DNA from: Polytrichum commune
Taxonomy: Eukaryota; Streptophyta; Polytrichopsida; Polytrichales; Polytrichaceae
Assembly: GCA_950295325.1 (NCBI GenBank)
Contig: OX485806.1
Coordinates: forward strand, 13,146,001-13,210,000
Reading direction: 5' to 3'
Length of the DNA stretch: 64,000 nt
Part shown: one piece after another, positions 47,276 through 59,550 of the stretch
Layout of the letters: every line of letters begins with the position of its first letter
Numbering within the stretch: the stretch's first letter is position 1
Program-made: the position numbers and the translations under genes
Notes under the pieces: generated by a model
Told to the model about the DNA's origin: nothing
Seen by the model: only the letters and a program-made list of their open reading frames with translations
Database searches by the model: none

Positions 47276-48006
47276 TTGTTGATGTCGTGCATAGCGGTCA
47301 ACAAAGTTGGAATGTCATCAAGCTCGGGCGCCAAAATGATGGAATCCACAAAAACATGACGCTCGTAATTTTCGGTATGCAAGCGGTCAATATAACTTTT
47401 CCAAGCAAAAAATCTGTGATTATCATCCCATATGAAGAACATCTTCTTGTATGATGTAAATGAAGGATTGGCATCTAATTCTGTTTCAAATACCGCATTA
47501 GCTTGAGCCCAATTTGGGCTCCAAGATACACGAACCTCGTCATCCACAAATTGAAAATTTCCCTTAGAGTCGGTAGCCGATAGATAAAACACACGGTCAC
47601 CATCACGATAACCATTGAAAAAGTCAGCCTCCAATTTAGTGATGTCGCCTTTCAAAGCAGGACGCACAACAGGCATCGGAACCATGCGACATAAGGGTAC
47701 ACGCAAACGAGATTTCGGTCCAGCACGGATTGAGGAAATTGTTGAAGTGGAATTAACCTTTCGCTTGTCCGTAAGCTCCAATACTTTCTGTTGATAGGTT
47801 TTATTATCACCATCGTTGTCTTCATCGGAGTCAAAATCATTGAGGGGTTCTTGTAATTTTTTCTTTTTCTTATTGTTATTGTAAAGGTTTGATGAGATGT
47901 CTTGATCATGATGAACTTGTTTGGATGGACGATCTTGAGTTGAGGTTTTTGTGGAATCATCATCCGTGAAAAGAGGAACTGATTTCTCCACATCCATTGT
48001 TTGGTC
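47276..48006 (-). CDS. Gene B copy 2, exon 2 (open)
   Basis: 241 codons from MDVEKSVPLFTDDDSTKTST to MHDINK, fully open, with GT-AG borders. It has a Lys run, an acidic DFDSDEDNDGD segment, then a conserved folded-looking region (LKGDITKLEADFFNGYRDGD, later MFFIWDDNHRFFAWKSYIDR). No known domain recognised. About 85-90% identical to copy 1 exon 2 by eye. The upstream atttag/gacc acceptor argues that the ATG here is internal and not the gene start. Confidence 0.7.
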
Positions 48007-48109
48007 CTAAATACAAACAATGACATAAATCTTAGAAATCTTCTTGATGTAGTATCTTCTGAAGGTATTTGATTACATAAAAGAACATGCTTAAAGGTGT
48101 AGAGAAAAA

Positions 48110-48520
48110 ACAGTACCTGTACCAACAGCAATACCAACACCAACAGTAGAAGAACAGTATAAAACATGATAGCACCACGTCCAGCCAAACAAACAGCAAC
48201 ACCAACTCCAGCAGTAGGAACAGGAACAACAGCACCAATAGCACCAGCATCAGCCCCAACACCAACACCAACACCAACACCAACACCAACAACACCAACA
48301 GCAACAGCAATAGGAACAGTAGCAACAACAACAACACCACCAGCAACAACAACACCACCAATAGCAGCAACAGCACAAACAACAACAATAAGAACAATAG
48401 ATTAGTATCTGAACTAATACCACTTAGACCAATAGGAACAACACTAGAAATAGTGGCAACACATGAGTAAAAACAAGAGAAAAGAGCAGCAATAGCAGCA
48501 GCCACCACAACAACAAAGAA
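48110..48520 (+). repeat. (ACCAAC/ACAACA)n low-complexity expansion in gene B intron 1
   Basis: Imperfect accaacacc / acaacaaca repeats run for about 400 bp. Copy 1 has only a short related stretch (ttgttattgttgttgctatt at 11060-11085). The long Thr/Pro or Leu/Val-rich frames here are by-products of the repeat. Confidence 0.85.
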
Positions 48521-48554
48521 CCACCAACAAGAGGAAGAATGACCAAAAAATAAT

Positions 48555-48790
48555 TTAAGGTGTGACTTTGGTAGTTTAAGTACTGTGTGATTAGGGTAGC
48601 GGCTTACCCTAAACAACTAGCTTTGAGGCCTACCAAAGTCACACCTTTAAACTACCAAAGTCACAACCTTATACCCGCAACCTTATACCCGCAACTTTAG
48701 TAGGCTTTGAGGCTTACCCTAAACAACTAGCTTTGAGGCCTACCAAAGTTGCGGGCGTAGACCCTGTGCGCTAACGCACAGGGTCTATGC
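48555..48790. repeat. Inverted and direct repeats ending in a 28-bp palindrome
   Basis: gtgtgactttggtag (about 48558) is the inverse of ctaccaaagtcacac (about 48628 and 48652), and ttaccctaaacaactagctt tgaggcctaccaaagt is present twice (48604 and 48714). The block ends in a CCCTGTGCGCTAACGCACAG-type palindrome (48759-48786) with one central mismatch. Confidence 0.8.
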
Positions 48791-49277
48791 ACCTGACTAC
48801 ATATGTATGAAAGTTGCTAGCGCAGGGTCTATGCCAAAGGTTTGAAAAAGTTTTTTTTTGAAAAAGTCTGGAATTGGTAGATTTGCCAAAACTTGTAAAA
48901 TCTATAAATAATACTAATTGTGTCCGAAGAAAATAATAAAAATATTGTAAATTATCTAAATCTCTGTGGCTACAACTTTCTCTAATATTTTTTTTGTGTT
49001 TGATATCGTTTTCTTTACTCATTCTTCTATCTATTTCATTGTTTTTGGCCACCTCGTAGATTTTGGATTTCTGGGCACAAAAAAATATTTCACTGTTTTT
49101 GGTCATTTTTTAGCTCCTGTCACATACTACATGAATATCTCAGTAGGCATATTATTCATTTTTTACATTCTAACCCCATTTTGAACAAATTTTTAGTTTC
49201 AACACTTTACATGACGTTTTCAATTTATACAATAACTATTTGTTTTAGTTTTAGACATTTTAAGTCGCTGGTACATA

Positions 49278-49299
49278 CCCTGTGCGTTAACGCACAGGG
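49278..49299. repeat. Single 22-bp CCCTGTGCGTTAACGCACAG+GG palindrome
   Basis: Perfect palindrome in gene B intron 1 of copy 2, at a position matching the array of copy 1 (9466-10040), but present only once. Confidence 0.92.
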
Positions 49300-49424
49300 T
49301 TTTCCCTCCTATCTTTTAAGCTTTCTAACTCGTTGTCAGAAATGCTTTTCGGGTGGGCCGCTGATATTCCAAGGATTCTCTACTCTCATACCATCGACAA
49401 ATGTATAAAAGTGTAAGAAAAAAT

Positions 49425-49617
49425 GGCATAGACATCCACCTATGGATGCGAGTTGTCTAAAGAGACTGATGTTTCGGTCTGCTCCAATTTGGGTTCGAAT
49501 CTAGTTGGTTGCATTGACTGGTGCTATCCCCTAATGAGCTAGTGGTTAGGCAGGAAATACAGTAGGTTGGATATATAGAAGGCTTTCCTATGCAAGTGTG
49601 CATAGATCCTTTTAAAT
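49425..49617 (+). mobile_element. SINE-like tRNA-derived repeat, independent insertion
   Basis: Related to 2022-2215: gacatccacctatggatgcg, TGGGTTCGAATCT (B-box-like), gactggtgctatcccc, ending gtgcatagatccttt. No equivalent exists at this position in MULE copy 1, so it inserted after the copies separated. Target duplication not identified. Confidence 0.55.
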
Positions 49618-49969
49618 AAAGTTTTTGTTAAATTGACTACTTTAAACAAACTAAAGCATATGCCCAACAATATCGTTGATTTACGTTGAGCTGACTTACC
49701 TTTTTGTTTGTTGTCTTCTTTCAACTCATCTTCATTTCCAACTCCGATATACGATCATCTGCATGTGCACCTTCATCACCCTCCATCGTATCAAAATCCA
49801 GTGCTTTCACAGTTTCTACTATCGTATTCAACATGTTTCTTTTCCCTTCCTTGTTTGCATTCCTCTTTCCTACACTCAATCCGAACCTCTTTTTTTCAGA
49901 AGTAAAATACAAAGTTTTCCTACGCATTCTCTTCGGCCTCACGGGTGTTCTCTCTACATCCTTCACCAT

Positions 49970-50382
49970 CGTTGGTGTCTATAATGTGTCCTCCATCAGT
50001 CCACTATCATTTATTCTTCCAATGTGTCTATCCCACATAAATCCGGCGTATATTACGATCTTTCATGTTGCAATTGGCGTCCAATGAACGAAATATTTCA
50101 ACGCGTCTTTCATTTTGTTTCTATTTTTATTATAGGGTCCAAAAGTTTCTGACACCCTAGCCTCGCTGTTTTGTGTGTATCTTGCTTGTAAATATTCTCT
50201 AACTATTATTGTGATATGTTTACTTCCATATTATTAGATGCTATGATATCACACGCTTTCATCACCATCCATTATTGTATCACGCATTTTCAATTTCATT
50301 CACTTCATCACATACCTCTATATAGAAACAACATTCACCCAAAATTTTGTGATGTCTTGTTCAATTCATCTTTCCATTTTCC
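49970..50382. promoter_or_regulatory. Central divergent promoter region, MULE copy 2
   Basis: 413 bp between the starts of gene B (minus) and gene A (plus). CTATATAG at about 50318-50325 lies 58-65 bp before the gene A ATG and is a plausible TATA box. No certain element was found for gene B. Confidence 0.55.
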
Positions 50383-53300
50383 ATGGCTACCATTAGAGCT
50401 CATGGATCTTTTGTTCCCTTCATTTTGCCACTTCAAGATGATGATCATGTGAGTGTTTCAGAGGATTCACTTAGTTTGAGATTCAACCTCCAGATAGGCT
50501 CCATGTATTTAGAGCAGGAGATGTACTCTGCAGATGGAGAGGTGTATGAAACGATTTTGGTTCAGAAAAACAGAACAGAGGTTGGTTTTATGTGGATCTT
50601 AGGACCTATTTCATATAGGGTGATAGGTCTTTCTGAGTCTCAGATGCAAGCTTCTACTGTTATATTGAGAAACGAATCCGGTACATCCACAGTTCAAATT
50701 CCCTCTACCGCACATGTTAAGGTAGAACCCCTTGATGATAGTGTGTTTGTGCTATCGGATTTAGAAGATGACATTTGTGCATCTGTTGATCTTTCAAGCA
50801 CATCGCCGTTTCCATTTAAAGGTGTACATTCTACTCCTTCGCAATTTCCTATACATGTATCCAAATCTCCTTGCGGTCTTATGTACAAGAGGGTGGTTCC
50901 CCTAATTTCACCCTCTCAACGTCCTCCACTACACCCTTCACCTTCATCTACAGGGTTGATTATAGTTGATGCCTTGAAGCTGACAAAGTCAAGAAAAAGA
51001 TCAAAGTCAGATCTCGCATTTATTGATTTTGATAGTATAGATGTTCGTGATGTCAAGTACTTACTATCTTCTTTTAATGGTGATGTTTTGTTTCTCTTAC
51101 CCCCTGTGGCACTTAAAGTTCCAAGTACGTATGGCCGCTCAATGGACGGCATGGACAAGATGTGCGACGGTCACCCTTGGTGCACCACCAAAACCACTAA
51201 TATCCAAAATGATTTTGGATTGTCCTTCCGGCGCTCTATTTGTGCTGGTCATCTCCAATGTCATAATGACTACTGTGATTACATGAATCGCAATGGGGGC
51301 CTCCGGAACAACACTGAATGGGCCCGTTCAACTCCTCTCCCATTTGCTGTGGGTAATGTTCCTCCCACTAGGTCCACTGTCGAGTGTTAGGTATGTCGTT
51401 CCACACCTGTGTGCATTGCTTTATGTCATGCTCGAATCATATACATCTACTCCACATCTGTTGGAATGTCCAGGGCTTGCATTCATATTGGCGTACATGA
51501 TCACCCTGTGGCCAATGGCACATGCCGTGAGTCATTGGACATGGCATACCAATGCGTTGTAAATAAAGTATTGAAAACACCCACAACAAAAAATTCAGCC
51601 ATAGTTATGGCAGCAAGCAAACAATTCTTGGCCGATTACCTTCTCAAATCTCCCGCAAATGTCGAAGGCTATCACTTGGTTGGTTCATCCCTAGAGGTCG
51701 TCATGGACAAATTCAGCATTTTTGCGTCTCCGAATTGTCGTAACTTTGTATCTGGATCAAAGCGTTTTTGCGTAGTGGAATGGGAATTATGGATAGTATT
51801 ATGGCGCTCAAAGACCACTCTGCTTTCAAATTCGTCCATGGTAGTCGCTTTCCAAGGCAGTAAAAGGACAAAGTGTATGTTTTGAAGATGTCTGTAGACC
51901 TTCCAGGTAGTGGTGTGGAGCTTGTGAAGAGAATGCAAGTCGGTGGGGACATGGAGAATTCATGAATTATGTTTGACCATGTCAAACGTTTGAAGGACTG
52001 GACGACCATGGCTTGCCATGTATACGACAGTCGATACTGTAAAGTGTTCATTATTGCGTGTTGTGACATGCAATCTGAAGATGGTGCAGTACAAATTCTC
52101 TTTTGGGAAAATTTGAATGCTGTCATGGCAAAAAATGATGTACCAAACGTAAACTTCAAAGGGTTTATGGCTGATAGTGCTCAAGCTAATTGGAATGCGG
52201 TGAGGGCGATTTACGGAAATGGTGATCCAAGTCTACCCATGGTTGCACGTGAGCGTACATGTCTTTTCCATTGGTCCGCAAGCTTGAATAAGGTGACCCA
52301 AAAGTATATCAAACCATCCTTGCAGTTTCAACACAAACAAATATGCAAGGATTACAAAGACGCGAAAACAATGGACGACGCTGAGACTAAGTACCATGTG
52401 ATTCGTTCTTGGTGGTTGTCATCTGGAGCTGCCTCGCAAGAAGGTATCCTTGGCCTTTCAGAGTGGTTGGGATTTTGGCACTGTCGTTATAGACAATGGG
52501 GTGGTCATATGCTACTTGTAAGTACATATCAAATTTCATTATTCACTGTCATTCAATATCTTGCCACTGATATATAATATATCTTATGTTTTTCTTATCC
52601 TTGTATTTGTGTGTTGTTCATAGGATATGACAATAGAAGAGCGTGCGGTAATGCCAACATGCAACCTTGCAGAGACTGTACACAACAAATGGCTCCAACA
52701 GTCCGGCAACAAGATGACTTGTTTATATGAAGCTACAGTGGACGACATGATCCGTGCCTTCATGCAAATTGCAAATTACCGGACATGGTTGAAAGGGGGG
52801 TCTGATGGTAAAGGTCCTGATTCAGCCTCCTTGAAACTCAAAGCAGCTGCCAGGTGTGGAAATCCAAAAATGTTGGCCGATGCCATAAAGTCTTATCTAG
52901 GGGCAGAATACGTCAACACGAGAGATTGTGCATTGGAAGGGTCAGAGCTCTTTGGTTCCACCAAACGCAAACTCAACTTACCACCGGGTGCTAATTGTGA
53001 CTCTCATCGACCCGACAAAGTGAACTATTCCATTCTTCGTTCCAACACCCGAGCAACTCGTCAACGCATAGAGGAATCGTTGAGTTCTGCAATTCATGGT
53101 GTGGCTCATACTACATCCGTGTTAGAGACTGATTGTCTTGCTTCTAAGTGGCACATTGCAAGATTACCACCCAACTCAGCCAAACGATGTTGGGCACTGC
53201 AGGCCATCACAGGGACTATGTGCAATGCCAAAGTCGGGACTGGGAAACATGGCACACCTGCTCCAACATACAAAGGGCTCAAGAAGGAATTTCGCTCTCC

Positions 53301-53991
53301 CAATAATGTGGAGTATGAATTTTGGTTTTGCCCTGACGACATCAAACGTTGTGTGAGTGGCAGTAAGAAGAAATATGTGTTGGATTGGCCTATAGTATCC
53401 AACACGTGGCCGGTGAAGATAGGTACCAATCTATCGCGAGAGGAGGTTTTGGCACTTGAAGATGTTGGGTTTCAACTACAGCAGAGGGAGGCATTGTCCC
53501 CTCGTCGTAGGCTTTTAACAATCGCAACTCTCCCCATCCTTCGCTCGCATTTTTCTATGGCACCAAACCCGGACGCCCACCCTACATTCAGGTTTGGGAA
53601 GACAGTGCGTCGTAATTCAACAGCACCGCTCGCGGATCACAAAAACAAATGGGAGAGCGCCGGACTCATGGAGGGTTACTATGTGGTTGGGGTCATTGCC
53701 ATTCCATATCCAGGCTTTGGAGTAATAATCAACATTGTCTCCAAGCAGGATATCACCTACCATGTCACAATTGGCGACATCCCGCATTGCATATGCCCGG
53801 ATTTCACGAAAATGTCCTCTCATGCATTGGGAAAGAAAGGAAAATGGGTGTATTGTAAACATCTTTATTATGTGTTTAGATTTTTGTACAAGGTGGATTA
53901 CGAGAGTGACAAGTTCATTCATGCACCTACATATACCTATAACGAGGTCATGCGACTACTTGAACTTTATGGTATTGTAGAGTGTGAGTAG
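50383..53991 (+). pseudogene. Gene A copy 2: mudrA-like SWIM-domain transposase, inactivated
   Basis: Exons 50383-52517 and 52624-53991, with a 106-bp GT-AG intron. The N-terminal 335 codons are open and include VKVEPLDDSVFVLSDLEDD, a basic KLTKSRKRSKS stretch, and the CDGHPWC...CAGHLQCHNDYC zinc-binding block. Lesions: TAG at 51388-51390, a one-T deletion in the T run at 51765-51769, TAA at 51861-51863, and the TGA at 51963-51965 shared with copy 1. After that TGA a frame opens at ATG 51969 through VYDSRY, GFMADSAQANWNAV and RTCLFHWSASL to the intron. Exon 2 begins with the CNLAETVHN motif and ends with the CIC...CKH SWIM finger. Damage in exon 1 differs from copy 1 except for the shared TGA. 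Confidence 0.9.
51969..53991 (+). CDS. Gene A copy 2, open C-terminal part (DDE core and SWIM exon)
   Basis: Joining 51969-52517 and 52624-53991 gives an uninterrupted frame starting MFDHVKRLKDW just six bases after the shared TGA. It covers the MULE core with Asp20 (VYDS) and Asp69 (MADSA) counted from that Met, an RTCLFHW segment like the C..H block of MULEs, and the SWIM finger. I cannot assign the third catalytic acid. The part before the TGA would be lost in a product from this start, including the zinc-binding DNA-recognition region. Confidence 0.6.
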
Positions 53992-54189
53992 TATTGCAAA
54001 TGGTCTATTAAGTACCATATATTTGAATGTCAAAATATGACATGTTTTGGTTTGGATTTTTATAATAAAAATCAGCAATGGGCTGGAAGTATTTCAAATG
54101 ATTCAGTAACTTCATTTCTATTTAGACTACGACCCAACCGTGAGCGGTTTGATTGATTGACATGGATAAATAATAACAAGTTTCTAAAA

Positions 54190-54384
54190 GTAAAAAATAA
54201 TTGAGAAGATTCTACGCATATCCGCGTAGTAACGACTTCTTGGTATCCGCCTATAGATTATTTCTGCTTTATCACTAGCTCAATTTGGGATAGCACCAGT
54301 CAATGTAACCAACCGGATTCGAACCCGGGTTGATACAAACCTAATACCAGTCTCTTATACAACTCGCATCCACAGGTGAATGTC
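54190..54384 (-). mobile_element. SINE-like repeat in copy 2, orthologous to 2022-2215
   Basis: Minus-strand copy of the same insertion in the same place downstream of gene A, with the same B-box region (ggattcgaacccgggttgat on the plus strand). Inserted before the two MULE copies diverged. Confidence 0.55.
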
Positions 54385-54439
54385 TTAAAACCTAGTAGTT
54401 ACCTACATATTGACTATTTCTAATATCTAATTTCATTTC

Positions 54440-54570
54440 ATTTGTAGATTCTGGGCCTTAATTCAACCCGTGAGCAGTTTGAATGGCTCACAATTATGGC
54501 ACCTACATGTACATATAATGAGGTTATGCACCTACTTGAGCTTGATGGTGTTGTGGAATGTGAGTAGTTG
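54440..54570 (+). pseudogene. Duplicated C-terminal end of gene A, copy 2
   Basis: APTCTYNEVMHLLELDGVVE plus Cys-Glu-stop repeats the end of the SWIM exon (53925-53991). It is preceded by tttgtag/attctgggcc, which could serve as a splice acceptor for an alternative last exon. Counterpart at 1816-1935. Confidence 0.7.
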
Positions 54571-54804
54571 TGCAAGTGTTGGTTGTAACTACATGTATAA
54601 GGATGTCAATAAATGACATGTATTGGTTTGGATTATTATAATAAAAATCAGGAATGAATTGAAAGTGTTTTAAATGATCCATGGAAATAGGGCCCTTTCA
54701 CTTGTGCTTCATTTAAAATATTGGCAATTTACAATTGAAAATATGCAATTAATTTGTCAAAAATTTGGTTGTGTACCCTAAACCCGTATGTCTTTACTAA
54801 ATTT

Positions 54805-54876
54805 GGAATCATTGCTCATGTGTTACTGCTCACCGCTCACCGCTCACTGCTCATCGCTCATAAGATAGCTTCCCTC
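54805..54876 (-). repeat. MULE copy 2 right terminal inverted repeat
   Basis: Read inward: GAGGGAAGCTATCTTATGAG, then cgatgagcagtgagcggtga and gcggtgagcagtaacacatg. Matches the left end of copy 1. Confidence 0.85.
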
Positions 54877-54885
54877 TTCGGTGAA

Positions 54886-57800
54886 GGTGGCCTGCACTTG
54901 CAGGTGCCCAAGCCAAACCTGGATGATAGGTGTATAATGTGAGTACTTAGATTTTTGAGGGAAATTAAATATGCGTTGTAGTACATCCGGAGGTTGCACC
55001 TTCGTTTTTACTATTGTGGCTCTAAATTCCACTAATCAATTTCATATCTAGTTCTAACCTTAACCTACACCTATTCTAAGCGCAAACGCACCAACCTTGG
55101 AACCAAGACAATCCTAACTTGTAAATTGGGATGGTTTTGTACACACCAACCGGATGTGATTCATACCACCCTAGCTCAATGAACGGAATAACAACGATTT
55201 GATGGACCTTTCAATTTTTCCTATTTTTTTACTTAGTTATATTTAATTTCCTAAGCGGGGGGACTTGGCCTAATTCCCACCTTTTACACAAATTCCTTCA
55301 TAATTAGTTAATTTCGTTTACACATCCTACCTTACTACATTCACATATTAGGCATCACCCCTTACCTCGGAATCTTCTAAAGCCTCGTGCAGGTCTTTTG
55401 AAGGTCGAGTGACATCTCAAACCCTTCGGACTTCAACGGTCCGAAGGGTGGTGTCACCTTACCGAGTTAAATTTCTAATTTGGATCTTTTGCCAACAAGA
55501 ATTTACGATTTGTTTTGTATATTTTTAATTATTAAGTGTTTATACTAGATAGATGACGAAATGCAACTTAATGGGACTAGGGTGACGAACATCCTGTAAG
55601 TTCAATATGTTGCACAATTTTCATAGGTTGGGGACATTACTCCCAATTTATGGGGCCAACAACACAATAATGGATTCGCGGGTCATTAATTTTACCTTTC
55701 CACCAATAACATTCAGAGTGATCGTGTCGGTGATTAATCCGACTTATCACATACGAAACTTGCTAATAAATAAAGCTACTACTATAAAACATATCAAGGG
55801 GCCCGAGAACAATGAAGTTGGATATTCCCTTGGCGGTTAAATGGTCAAGCCACTTGACCTTACGAAATAGGTAAGAGGGTTTGGAGATGCATACCTTAGC
55901 CAGGCTCTCTCCAACCCTAAATGGAAGGCTAGTGTTAGTTAATTTACCTCAGTTCTCTTCGGTTGATTGGCTCGATGTAGGCCAAGCCGCTACCTCCTTC
56001 CTTGCTCTACTTCCCGGACGTCGACCTTGCCTCATTTCTTATAACTAGTTTGATTTTAAAGCGTACATTAGTTAATAATTAAAATATAAAGTGTTTTTTT
56101 GCACTGTAATTTAAGTCTAAGCAAAAAAATTACTTAGAGCGCATAATTATCTTTCCAACGATCTAAAAATCACTTTAATCGGATAAAAAATGCAAAAGTT
56201 AATCGGGTTGGAAGTGCGAGGTTGATTCAACCAATCTGTCCAACCCACCTATCCAACTTCCAACTTCAACAATTCATAGTAAATTCATTTCTACTTGTAT
56301 TTGGGCTTTCCTTATACCATTGGAAAAATATTAACAAGATCTAAGTAGAAAAAAATATGATATTAGCATGTTAAGCCAAAATGAATCCAGCAGACTCCTT
56401 GTAACATAGCAGTCAACCAGGAAGTCTTAGACTATGTATCTCGTCTTTAGAAATTCGTATCTAATTCATTTCTTATTCAAATCAAACGTTCTAAATAACC
56501 ATGGAAAGATATTTAAAATATCTATTTCAAAAAAATATGTGATTAGCAATTATAGTCAAGAAGAATCCAGCAGACTCTCCGTAATGCAACAGTCAACCAA
56601 TAAATCTCAAACTACATATCCCGCCTTCAACAATTCATATCTAATTCAAATCAAACGTTCTAAACAATCTTGAAAAGCTAGACAAAATTTCTATTTGGGA
56701 TAAATATAACTTTTTAAAATTAAAATTCTTATTGGGCTAGCAGTTATGAACCAACAGCCGCTACCTAAAGGACCACCCAATTTTCCTATTCCATCTTTGG
56801 AAATCCATAACTAATTGCCACCTTAACTAAATCACAAATGGGAAACGGCTATGAATAGCTATATGAAATTTCTCTAAGAAAAAAATGAGAAATATTTTGT
56901 TCTAGCTTTTGAACTAAGCTTTCAGGGCATTGACATCTGAGATCTACAATGCCTCCATTCGCAATTCTACAATCCAACCTACCTCTACAAATAAAAAGAA
57001 GAAATTTGTTGGTGTGTTAATAAACACGCATTCTAAGTAGGAGAGAGTAGAAGAATTTCTCAAGTCATCTATTAGGCCATTGATAATGCAAGCTGAAGGT
57101 TTTTTTTTCCTAACTCATTGAAGTAGGGCTTAGCTCAAGCATTAAAGGAAGAGAGAGATCTTACAAGGTGGAAGGAGGGGTTTTTAAAGCCTCTCAAAAA
57201 ATGGTTGGACCCCTCCGCCACCGGCTCCAGTTTTTGAACCATTTCCCGAAATATTGGCTCGGGGGTTTTCCCGGTTGAGGTTGCTATCCTCTCGCCGAGG
57301 TGGCTCCGACGGGAAATCTTAGAACATTTCTAATTTTTCGCCATCGAGTTGGCAAAGGGGCAAATGGGCAAGTAGCCCCCTTGCTTTTTTTCTATTTTTT
57401 CTTCAAAAGTCTTCAAGCCGATTTAGTCTTCAAGCCGATTTCGTCTTCTTACGCCAAACACCTCCAATAGTCTTGTGTGGCCCCCATTTACTAATAAACT
57501 AATATTTGCTTAGGTAGCTTCTACTAACATTTGTTTAGCTAGCAGTTTTTACTAGCTAGCATATATTTCCTACTTCGCTATTTTCTAGCACTACTTAGTT
57601 TTCATTTTTACCTTCCTTCTTCTAGGCTTAATTCTAATTGAACTAATTTTTCTCTAAATTCCTTATCAATTCTAACTTTTAATGCTAACATCCTAACTAA
57701 AAGTGATCCCGCAGAATGGTGGACCACTTTAAAGGTTCACACATTCATTTGGTCAATTTGGCATAAAGCAATTGTGGTCCACTTGTGGAGAGCCATATTG

Positions 57801-59433
57801 ACCATTGATATTAATGATAAATGAGATGTGTGTAACAAATATTCCAAAAATCATTGCACAAAGGTTTTGGGATTACAAGTAGCTCGTAGAGCATGGTATT
57901 TCTCTATTGGTATTATCAAAACCATGAAAGCTAGCCCAGGCAAAAGGGACAAGGAAACCACGTGATTGGCAACATGATATTTCTGGCAAAAAAATCCCCA
58001 CCTCACTCAGCAATTCTCTCGAGTTTTGCTTTAATGTTGAGGAATCACAATGTTGACCATTTGGGTAGAGAGAAATAATTTCATTCTCAATAACAATAGA
58101 TGGCATGTTAAAGAAGACTAAGCAATGAATATGGCAAAATCTTATTGAGTATGCTAGAATCGCATGAGACTTTGCTCGAAAAATGTGGACATGGCAACCA
58201 TCTACAACGATGTAAATGGCATTTATGATATATAGAGGATAGGAACTTCTCTACCACAAAGATAACGCTGGAATCATGCATTGGAACACTAAAGTGCCCA
58301 ATTTGGGCCTAGTTAATCATGTATAGGGTGTTTACAAGTCATTGTCTATTATGGTTTTATCAGATGCACCCAAGAGAGCTTGTCACACCTTCTTTATTGG
58401 GTTCCCGTTGACTTTTTGAAGCTACTTGGCATTGAAATAAATTGTTTCAATTGTTTCAATTGTTTCAAGGTGAGCTTGGAGTTGGTGGATGAAGTTCAAG
58501 AAGGAAATTCAAGGAGCCTGCTTTTGTGTCCTAGGTCCAAGATGTGAGGGTGAAAATATCAAAGGACAACATGGAAAGGAGTTGGACTTTTCATGCTTAC
58601 CGCACCCAAATGGCTAGGAGTTAGAAGGTGATCTTGGTTTCATGGAAAAACCACGGCAAACTATACAAGATGGAGTCTTCTTCTATCGAGAACATGTTCC
58701 TCAAAGGTAGGTTTTGATGGTGAGCATCTCCTTGAAGGTACTTGTTCCTAAAAAAAACACTTAAGATTCTCTTTCTATTTTAGGAATGTCAAATAACTTA
58801 AATTGTTTTTCAAACAAAATCCATAGATTAGCTAACCTATAAAGAGAGGTTACAAATGCTTTTTCAAAAATAACAAATTCCTATGCAACCTATAGTAATG
58901 TGCAAAGTTGTCTTAAGAAATTAGCCTTTTGTTGTCCACTAGGGGGGGTGCATTGATGTTGGATTCAATGAATGGGGAGGACCAATTGCTAGTTACTGAT
59001 GAACCAGTTGCGTTTAAAAAATAATTGATTGAAGTTCAAGACTTTAGGATAATTACTTATCAATTTAGAGGAATCTAAGGAACATATCTTGAATTAATAA
59101 ATAAAACCGAAATATCACACCATCTAGCTAGTTGCACTTGAAAGCACTAGGATCTTGACTAATTACGCTAAAAAATACCCCCGGACATTGGTTGGATTCC
59201 TAGGTGAGAATCATCACAAAACAACCTTATTCCGGGTGAGGGTCTTCTAATAAATGAAGGTATTGTCCCCCTTTTGTGGATCACTTCTTACAGTGCCTCG
59301 TCGAGCGGATAGATCCCATATAAGCCATTGTCATTGCCCAAGTTAATGTTTTTTTTAAAGCGTTATTGCATCCTTCTCACATTGCTATTCTAAATGGTCA
59401 AAGTGATGTAAATTTGTACTCATTTTTGTATAT
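54886..59433. other. Gene-poor tract
   Basis: No gene recognised. Open frames of up to 79 codons (55607-55840, 56434-56673) show no motif. The left edge may belong to the gypsy element interrupted by MULE copy 2. Weak similarity to the ccggtt-type LTR family appears near 58960-59210. Confidence 0.45.
56205..56850 (+). repeat. Degenerate tandem repeat, unit about 170 bp
   Basis: At least three, probably four, units share blocks in fixed order: gaatccagcagactc, gcaacagtcaaccaa, caattcatatctaattca, aatcaaacgttctaaa, and an aaaaaatatg segment. The units are strongly diverged. Confidence 0.65.
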
Positions 59434-59550
59434 GATTATGTGAGGCCAAAACCACCCCCCTTAGGCGTCCTAGTCCAGGTGATGGTGTTGAGAATCACAT
59501 GTATTGTTCGTATCGAAAGAATGATCTCTTTGCATCCCGAGGCATACATG

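Larger units (their letters stand above)
44179..49969 (-). pseudogene. Gene B copy 2: methyltransferase-like protein of the MULE, inactivated
   Basis: Eight exons mirror copy 1: 49969-49700, 48006-47276, 47178-46989, 46882-46258, 46168-45530, 45435-45091, 44998-44540, 44431-44179. Exon lengths match copy 1 except for indels. The methyltransferase-like motifs VDLVFLQFPDG, LSDDGILIVFS, VVDLTCSTRAS and GRHLLAFEGD are kept, although the Gly of the SAM loop is Arg here. Damage: a TGA near the end of exon 1; a 1-base deletion near 46665; a missing C near 45570; the acceptor before exon 4 changed from AG to AC; donors after exons 4 and 5 changed from GT to AT; a TAG at the end of exon 7; and the extra A before motif I shared with copy 1. 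Several inner exons remain open for 100-240 codons. Role unknown. Confidence 0.8.
43981..54876 (-). mobile_element. Mutator-like element (MULE), copy 2
   Basis: Ends are GGGGGAGTGCTATCTTATGA at the left and, inverted, GAGGGAAGCTATCTTATGAG at the right, with TGAGC-type subrepeats. The flanking ttcggtgaa (43972-43980 and 54877-54885) is a perfect 9-bp target duplication. It holds gene B on the minus strand (44179-49969) and gene A on the plus strand (50383-53991), the same divergent layout as copy 1 but inverted in the window. It lacks the solo LTR and most palindrome repeats of copy 1. It has an extra SINE (49425-49617) and an expanded microsatellite in gene B intron 1. Strand is given by gene B. 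Confidence 0.94.

Noticed and set aside
48032-48616. 194-codon Leu/Val-rich frame resembling a membrane protein, and a Thr/Pro-rich frame on the other strand
   Set aside because: Both come from the accaac/acaaca low-complexity repeat in gene B intron 1.
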